This document shows, one piece after another, positions 57,772 through 64,000 of a stretch of 64,000 bases of DNA. The translations under genes and the position numbers were made by a program. Source of the stretch: Xenopus tropicalis (lineage: Eukaryota; Chordata; Amphibia; Anura; Pipidae); NCBI RefSeq assembly GCF_000004195.4, contig NC_030678.2, positions 37,367,701 through 37,431,700 of the forward strand, written 5' to 3'. How positions within the stretch are numbered: the stretch's first letter is position 1; the number at the start of each line of letters is the position of its first letter. The notes under the pieces were generated by a model, which saw only the letters and a list, made by a program, of their open reading frames with translations, ran no database searches and was not told the DNA's origin.

Positions 57772-57995
57772 TAGTGATTGGCAGAGAAAAAAAAAAAAGA
57801 TGAGTGTCAAAAAAAAACTGTTGTGTGTGTTAAAAAAAAAAAGTTGCTCACTTCAAAAAATTATGCATGCATCAAAAAAAATGTGGCGTGCATAAAAAAA
57901 AATGACTCACGTGATAATTGTTTCTGATGTGCAGCATTTTTTGGCCACAGGCAACTTTTTTTACAGTGAAAAAAAAGACGCTCAACAATAGAAGC
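57772..57995 (-). mobile_element. hAT-MITE A relic
   Basis: Starts tagtgattggcagag, then A-rich units such as atgtggcgtgcataaaaaaa and a final 'ttttttacagtgaaaaaaaa'. The distal terminus is not found. Confidence 0.45.
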
Positions 57996-58088
57996 TAACC
58001 TTAATCAAGTTTAGAATGCACTATAATCTTCAGACACCTATTAAGTGTAAAATCAGTGCCACATTTCTCACTTCACTTCAGCTCTTAA

Positions 58089-58451
58089 GGTCCCCATACA
58101 CGGGCCGACTATAGCTGCCGATATCGGCAGCTAATCGGCCCGTGTATGGGGAGAGCAGAGCGGCCTGGCCGACCGATATCTAGCCTGAAATTGGCCAGAT
58201 CTCGATCGGCCAGGTTAGAAATTCCGGTCGGATCGGGGACCGCATCGGCTTGTTGATGCGGTCCCTGATCCGACTGCCCCATTGCCGCCTACATAATCCG
58301 ATCGTTTGGCCCCAGGGCCAAACGATCGGATTATTTTTTTTTTAATCTAAATGCTCCCCGATATCGCCCACCCATAGGTGGGGATATTGGGGGAAGATCC
58401 GCTCGCTTGGCGACATCGCCAAGCGAGCGGATCTGCTCGTGTATGGCCACC
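58089..58451. mobile_element. TTAA-flanked MITE made of serial hairpins
   Basis: TTAA at 58085-58088 and 58452-58455 flank ends ggtccccatacacggg and ctcgtgtatggccacc. GC-rich. It contains at least five consecutive strong hairpins, including a perfect 22-bp tagctgccgatatcggcagc+ta palindrome, two 19-bp arms around ccagg (aatccgatcgtttggccc and complement) and gatccgctcgcttggcga with its complement. TTAA target sites are typical of piggyBac- and Kolobok-type transposases. Confidence 0.85.
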
Positions 58452-58624
58452 TTAACTTATCTGGGCAGTTGAGAAGTCTCCTTTAGTTTTAACTTGACCA
58501 GATAAAGAGTTTCTACCATAGATCTTTGATTTATCAGTTCTTTTGCATTTATTTGCCTAAATAATATTTAATTTAGACCAGTGGAATCAAAAAGTACAGA
58601 TTTAATTACATTTGGTAACATCAT

Positions 58625-59139
58625 TAGGGTTGTAGCGAACATCGACAAAAATGTTCGCAAACCCGTTCGCGGACTTTCGCCAAAACTCGCGAATATTCGC
58701 GAACTTTGCGAACCCCATAGACTTCAATGGGAAGGCGAACTTTAAAACCTAGAAAAGCCATTTCTGGCCAGAAAACTGATTTTAAAGTTGTTTAAAGGGT
58801 GCCACGACCTGGACAGTGGCATGCAGGAGGGGGATCAAGGGCAAAAATTTCTCTGAAAAATACTTTTTAAAAAAAACGCCAAAAAAAAACCGCAAAAAAA
58901 AAACCGGCAAAAAATAACGCCAAAAAAAAAACCCGCAAGCTATTCCTATGTATACGCAAAGGCGAAAAACCGAAGCGAAAAAAGGCAGCGGAAAAAACCG
59001 AGGCGAAAAAATGCAGCGCAAAAAAAACGCTGCGAACCCAAAATATCGAACATCGCCAAAAGTTCGCAAATTTGCGGACTTGCGAACACCGGATGTTCGC
59101 CCGAATTAGTTAGCCGGCAAACAGTTCGCTACATCTCTA
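58625..59139 (-). mobile_element. hAT-MITE H, full length
   Basis: Starts tagggttgtagcgaacatcg and ends acagttcgctacatctcta. TSD aacatcat (58617-58624) versus aacattat (59140-59147), 7 of 8. Inverted relative to the copy at 39560. Confidence 0.9.
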
Positions 59140-59204
59140 AACATTATCCTTTTACACAAACTTTGATTGGTATTACTATCTACATCTAATTGTGAACCAG
59201 AGTA

Positions 59205-59345
59205 CAGGTATTGGATCCCTTATCCAGAAACCTGTTATTCAGACAGCTCCAAATTACAGGAAGGTAATCTCCCATAGACTCCATTTTCAGCAAATAAAGA
59301 TTAAATACATAAAATAAATAAAAAATAAATAAAGTGTATGATTGC
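59205..59345. repeat. palindromic repeat E, left part
   Basis: 'acaggtattggatcccttat', 'ccagaaacctgttattcaga', 'atctcccatagactccattt' match family E; the right part is lost in A-rich sequence. Confidence 0.65.
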
Positions 59346-59996
59346 ATCCATATTATATACGGGACTGATTTGTAACTCTTTATATGATCAAATAGAAATA
59401 ATGCTTGTTTAGGACTGAAAATAAATACAACTACTAATATTACAGAAGATCAGATTTGTAAATGACTGGAATGACAGATGGAACAGGCGTTGCTATTAAC
59501 TTTAATAAATAAAAATAGACTGCAATAGTTAATAAAAGCCCAGTACAACTGACATTTCCTCTTATTTTAAGGGTTAACAACTTTTCCATGTTTCTGCCTT
59601 TTCATTTGCAAGGAGTCTAATAATAGTAATTAGATTTATAATAGCATTTAGTGTCTGCCTAACAGTGTTTTGATTTCCTTGGATTACCAGTTGGCGCTAT
59701 AATTGTAATTTACGTATATTAAGAACTGCACACTGCACTGATTCATGAAGTTGGCTAATTTAGAACCCTTATATGATTTCCTTTTATAGTGATTCACAGT
59801 TAATTAAGTTATCTATATTAAGACATTTGCAATGGTATCTTCATATGCAAGGTTTTAATGTTAATCAGCTATTTTCTGTATTAAAATGAATAAATAGTAA
59901 CTTTTGAGGAAATATTTTGTACTTTGCTAAAATATGCTTTTTAGTTACATTCGAAAATTAATAAATACAGTACATATAAGAATTGTATTGAAGGTT
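59346..59996. other. low-repeat AT-rich segment
   Basis: Free of the common families. 59560-59960 is dense in TAATTA-type cores (ttaattaag, aattacgt) and could be conserved non-coding DNA; no gene. Confidence 0.3.
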
Positions 59997-60093
59997 ATGT
60001 CAAAATAGGTGCAGTCGTCAAAATGGGCACAGTCACGTAAAAAAAAGTTGCACACAACAAAATATTTGCGCGGGGCATATTAGCTCATCACTA
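59997..60093 (+). mobile_element. hAT-MITE A, right-end fragment
   Basis: 'gtcaaaatgggcacagtcac' as in the copy at 16758; ends ttagctcatcacta. Confidence 0.6.
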
Positions 60094-60293
60094 TATAATA
60101 CATTATCCCACATTCAGAATGTCTAGTGCACTAAGAAACCTATTTAGTTAAGGTCAAAAACTGAACCTATTTGGGTTCTTTTCATTGAACTGAATCCCTG
60201 AATGATTCACACATACTCACACTAGTAACTGTCTACTTTTACCAGTTGTCAAAAGGTGTCTTTTGCCCATGGATATATTTATGTAAATATGTA

Positions 60294-60509
60294 CAGTGGT
60301 GTGAAAAACTATTTGCCCCCTTCCTGATTTCTTATTCTTTTGCATGTTTGTCACACTTAAATGTTTCTGCTCATCAAAAACCGTTAACTATTAGTCAAAG
60401 ATAACATAATTGAACACAAAATGCAGTTTTTAAATGAAGGTTTACGTTATTAAGGGAGAAAAAAAACTCCAAATCTACATGGCCCTGTGTGAAAAAGTGA
60501 TTGCCCCCC
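60294..60509 (+). repeat. Tc1 left inverted repeat, IR/DR type
   Basis: Outer direct repeat gtgtgaaaaactatttgccc at about 60299 and inner direct repeat gtgtgaaaaagtgattgccc at about 60487: the two-site IR/DR layout known from Sleeping Beauty-like Tc1 elements, where each site binds transposase. Confidence 0.9.
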
Positions 60510-60685
60510 TTGTTAAAAAATAACTTAACTGTGGTTTATCAATTTCAATTTTCAATTTCAATATCAATTTCTGTAGTCACCCCCAGGCCTGATTACTGCC
60601 TCACCTGTTTCAATCAAGAAATCACTTAAATAGGAGCTACCTGACACAGAGAAGTAGACCAAAAGCACCTCAAAAGCTAGACGTC

Positions 60686-61708
60686 ATGCCAAGATCCAAA
60701 GAAATTGTGGAACAAATGAGAACAAAAGTAATTGAGATCTATCAGTCTGGTAAAGGTTATAAAGCCATTTCTAAAGCTTTGGGACTCCAGCGAACCACAG
60801 TGAGAGCCATTATCCACAAATGGCAAAAACATGGAACAGTGGTGAACCTTCCCAGGAGTGGCCGGCCGACCAAAATTACCCCAAGAGCGCAGAGACAACT
60901 CATCCGAGAGGCCACAAAAGACCCCAGGACAACATCTAAAGAACTGCAGGCCTCACTTGCCTCAATTAAGGTCAGTGTTCACGACTCCACCATAAGAAAA
61001 AGACTGGGCAAAAACGGCCTGCATGGCAGATTTCCAAGGCACAAACCACTTTTAAGCAAAAAGAACATTATGGCTCGTCTCAATTTTGCTAAAAAACATC
61101 TCAATGTTTGCCAAGACTTTTGAGAAAATACCTTGTGGACCGACGAGACAAAAGTTGAACTTTTTGGAAGGTGCGTGTCCCGTTACATCTGGCGTAAAAG
61201 TAACACAGCATTTCAGAAAAAGAACATCATACCAACAGTAAAATATGGTGGTGGTAGTGTGATGGTCTGGGGTTGTTTTGCTGCTTCAGGACCTGGAAGG
61301 CTTGCTGTGATAGATGGAACCATGAATTCTACTGTCTACCAAAAAATCCTGAAGGAGAATGTCCGGCCATCTGTTCGTCAACTCAAGCTGAAGCGATCTT
61401 GGGTGCTGCAGCAGGACAATGACCCAAAACACACCAGCAAATCCACCTCTGAATGGCTGAAGAAAAACAAAATGAAGACTTTGGAGTGGCCTAGTCAAAG
61501 TCCTGACCTGAATCCTATTGAGATGTTGTGGCATGACCTTAAAAAGGCGGTTCCTGCTAGAAAACCCTCAAATAAAGCTGAATTACAACAATTCTGCAAA
61601 GATGAGTGGGCCAAAATTCCTCCAGAGCGCTGTAAAAGACTCATTGCAAGTTATCGCAAACGCTTGATTGCAGTTATTGCTGCTAAGGGTGGCCCAACCA
61701 GTTATTAG
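60686..61708 (+). pseudogene. Tc1 transposase, one nonsense mutation
   Basis: Cut-and-paste DDE transposase, 340 codons, the usual Tc1 length. The start is the ATG at 60686 (MPRSKEI). Residues about 1-110 form the paired-like DNA-binding region with two helix-turn-helix parts (GYKAISKALGLQRTTVRAII, then TSKELQASL) and a GRP-type linker (RSGRPTKIT). The catalytic triad is intact: D153 (WTDETK), D244 (QQDNDPKH) and E279 (LNPIEMLW), spacing D-34-E between the last two and matching the numbering of Sleeping Beauty. The glycine-rich VKYGGGSVMVWGCF lies between. The only visible break is codon 146, TGA at 61121-61123, where relatives have tryptophan (a TGG to TGA transition); the frame is the same before and after. 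The start seen at 61133 is not a real initiation site. Confidence 0.95.
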
Positions 61709-61713
61709 GTTCA

Positions 61714-61913
61714 GGGGGCAATTACTTTTTCACACAGGGCCATGTAGGTTTGGATTTTTTTTCTCCCTAAATAATAAAAACCCGCATTTTGTGTTTACTT
61801 GTGTTATCTTTGACTAATAGTTAAATGTGTTTGATGATCAGAAACATTTTGTGTGACAAACATGCAAAAGAATAAGAAATCAGGAAGGGGGCAAATAGTT
61901 TTTCACACCACTG
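61714..61913 (-). repeat. Tc1 right inverted repeat, IR/DR type
   Basis: Inner repeat gggggcaattactttttcac (61714) and outer repeat gggggcaaatagtttttcac (about 61888), complements of the left pair. Slightly shorter than the left repeat, mostly through small deletions. Confidence 0.9.
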
Positions 61914-62070
61914 TATATTTATTCTTATACACTTATGTACATGAATATTCCTGGTTATAAAGGTTCTTTAATACAAGAGATAGTTCAATCAAAAATATAC
62001 ATTTATTAACAAAAGCTATTGACCCATATCTACAGAAATAACAAACATACAAAATACAAAACAACACTAA

Positions 62071-62582
62071 GGGGCACATTTACTAATCCACGAACGTCTG
62101 AAAAGCATCCGAAAAGTGTCTGAATGCGTTTTTTTCGTAATGATTGGTATTTTGGGATTTTTTCGTAAATTGTCACGATTTTTCATAGCCGTTACGACTT
62201 TTTCGTAAATTGTCGCAACTTTTTCATAGCGTTTTCGTAGCCAACACGCCGAGTACGAAAGTTTTGGATTCATTCAAGCTTCAGTATCCTGACTTTCCTT
62301 GGGCCAGGTTGGAGCTGCAGAGTGCCATTGAGTCCTATGGGAGGCTTCCAAAATCATGCAAAGTCTGAAAGTTTTGCCCGCCGTTTACGAGAGCTCAATA
62401 CGAAAAAGTCGCGACAATATACGACAGATCGTAATGGCAACGAAAAAGTTGCGACAATTTACGAAAAAGACGTAATGGCGATGAAAAAATCGCAAAAAAA
62501 TACGAAAAAGTCGCGAAATCTTCGTTTCCAATCCAAATTTTTCCCATTTGGATTCGGATTTGTGGATTGGTAAATCAGCCCC
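62071..62582. mobile_element. MITE B, full length, TSD taa
   Basis: Starts ggggcacatttactaatcca and ends ttggtaaatcagcccc. TSD taa at 62068-62070 and 62583-62585. One 52-bp core unit at about 62290-62345. Confidence 0.9.
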
Positions 62583-62585
62583 TAA

Positions 62586-64000
62586 ATCTAAATACAGTAT
62601 ATAACTGCTATTTAGAAAGATAATTATAAAGGTGGATATGTTACATAGAATCCCACTGCCTCCCTTATACTCATCCTTCCATTGAGTCAGGCATCTGTGT
62701 CCTCACTCCAGGAACTCCAGGAACACACTACTAAAACTTAAGCCATGCTATTAACCTAGAGATTGGTCATAGTTGATGTGGCAAGTTCTGATAGGTCAAT
62801 GACCATTAAGTTAACTTTAGGGAGTTGGCCATAGATTCCTGAGGCAGGTTGAACAATGGAAGTTGGGAAAATGCAGTTAGAGACAAAAGGGATTGAATTT
62901 CCAACCACCCTTGGTCAAAGGGGAGGAGACTTAGTAACTGTGTGCTAGATAGGATGTGTTTGAAGCTTGCATCTGTTGTAACCTGATTGTATCTAATATG
63001 TAAAATACTGAACATCCTTACATACACAAGTTACAATGCATATATAGAATACACACATATTCTATTTACTAGAGATATGATGCAAGCAAGTCTCCCTGGG
63101 TTAACAGTGTCCTATCCATTAAAGTGTATATAAGAATAAAACATTAAGGAAAAAAAAAAAAAGGATTCCCACCTTGACACTGGTGTGAATGTAAGGATTA
63201 AAAAAAAGCAATATATATGCCTTCTAGTCATTTTACTGCCAGGTTGAGGGTTCTTATTAATAAATAAATAGTACAGAAATACCTCTCTATGATCTTTGGT
63301 TGTCTTAAGTATTGGATGAAAATAAACCTTAATAATATTTTCTACTCTCCTTAACCAATGCTTACTAGTTTCAAAACACGTAAGATCTAAGCTGATGGTC
63401 CATAATGAAGACTAGGGAAAAAAGATTTATTTTATTGGACCTACTTCCATAAATGCTAGGGTAAGGTGAACTGTCCAACAGGAAAATCTAACAGGAGTAC
63501 ATAGAGAGTTTCACTGTTGTTTTCACAGTGCAGAGTTCTGGAACAAAGTCACAGACTGGGGCTTAACTGTGTTGGTTATCTGTCTTTAGACTATCAAAAT
63601 TCAAACTTGCATTGGTTAGAAGTCTCATTGATTTTTAAATGGTCTACGTACAAAACCCTTTTATACCTTGCAAAATACAAGTAATTGCAAAATTCCGCAT
63701 TGAATAATTCACATCTGTAATTTTTGAAAAGTTTATGTGTCACATCCCCATGTAACAGAGATATAAAAACACATGCAAAACTTATTTTCTAAGCATATAA
63801 TATTAATCACAGAATATCTCTGAACAAGTTTCAGAATTACAGTTCAAATAAAGAAAAGAAGCAGCAATGAAAATCATATGAATAAGTAGTCTTTTCTATC
63901 ATGTTCGTGAATATGCCAAAAAATGTAATAGAAGGAAAAAGAAAAGGTAATTGCATCAGGCCCAGTAAAAGACTTTTGATCCTTTTTATTAATTCATGGA
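62586..64000. other. unassigned AT-rich sequence
   Basis: No gene or recognised repeat to the window edge. A 13-bp poly(A) near 63150 has no LINE or SINE body attached that I can recognise. Confidence 0.45.

Larger units (their letters stand above)
60294..61913 (+). mobile_element. Tc1-like transposon, complete, 1620 bp
   Basis: Flanked by TA at 60292-60293 and 61914-61915. Long terminal inverted repeats of about 200-216 bp start cagtggtgtgaaaaactatt. One transposase gene lies between them. Both ends and both inner binding-type repeats are present, so the element would be a good substrate for an active relative even though its own gene is broken. Confidence 0.96.

Noticed and set aside
61286..61534. 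Minus frame inside the Tc1 element
   Set aside because: Antisense shadow of the transposase gene, which carries the recognisable domains.

Overview
This window is vertebrate nuclear DNA, AT-rich and built almost entirely of transposable elements. The repeat repertoire (several abundant palindromic MITE families, an L1/Tx1-like LINE, CR1/L2-like LINEs, a Tc1 element of about 1.6 kb, a Penelope-type hammerhead ribozyme) is that of a frog, most likely Xenopus; the genus is inferred from pattern recognition, not from a search. I find no exon of a host gene, no rRNA or tRNA gene and no CRISPR. The only coding remnants belong to transposons.

Family labels used here are local. A = hAT-type MITE (ends TAGTGATGRGCGAA, 8-bp target-site duplications, TSDs), about two dozen full or partial copies. 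H = a second hAT-type MITE (ends TAGAGATGTAGCGAAC). P = hAT-type MITE with ends CAGTGTCGGACTGG. R and U = other probable hAT-type MITEs. B = MITE with GGGG...CCCC ends, 3-bp TSD and long palindromic arms. C = MITE ending in ttgataaatctcccc or ttgataaataagccc. E = palindromic repeat ending near ttatccagaa. F = TA-flanked element with ends CCGTATATACTCGAG. S = palindromic MITE.

Layout: 0-8 kb holds a LINE relic, MITE copies and two tandem arrays that grew inside MITEs (4.3-4.6 kb in A; 6.4-7.5 kb, 52-bp units, in B). 8.7-9.9 kb is a three-level nest (B and A inside C). 11-26 kb is a MITE field with a second nest (P inside S, 25.4-26.2 kb). 27.96-30.85 kb is a 5'-truncated L1-like LINE with a 17-bp TSD, itself split by F. 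34-36.1 kb is a minus-strand CR1/L2-like LINE split by A. 37.1-37.5 kb is a near-identical inverted repeat whose loop holds a well-formed hammerhead ribozyme. 39-47 kb mixes MITEs, a second CR1-like relic, a 134-bp palindrome and low-repeat sequence that looks like candidate conserved non-coding DNA. 47-59 kb is another MITE field, with a 38-bp minisatellite (56.6-57.1 kb) built from the end of a C element and a TTAA-flanked chain of hairpins (58.1-58.45 kb). 60.29-61.91 kb is a Tc1 transposon with complete inverted repeats and a 340-codon transposase frame broken by one stop codon. The final 2 kb holds one more B copy and unassigned sequence.

The DNA elements are mostly non-autonomous; their TIR and TSD types imply that hAT, Tc1/mariner, TTAA-targeting and probably Harbinger-type transposases acted in this genome. 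Only the Tc1 copy carries its own, broken, transposase gene here.
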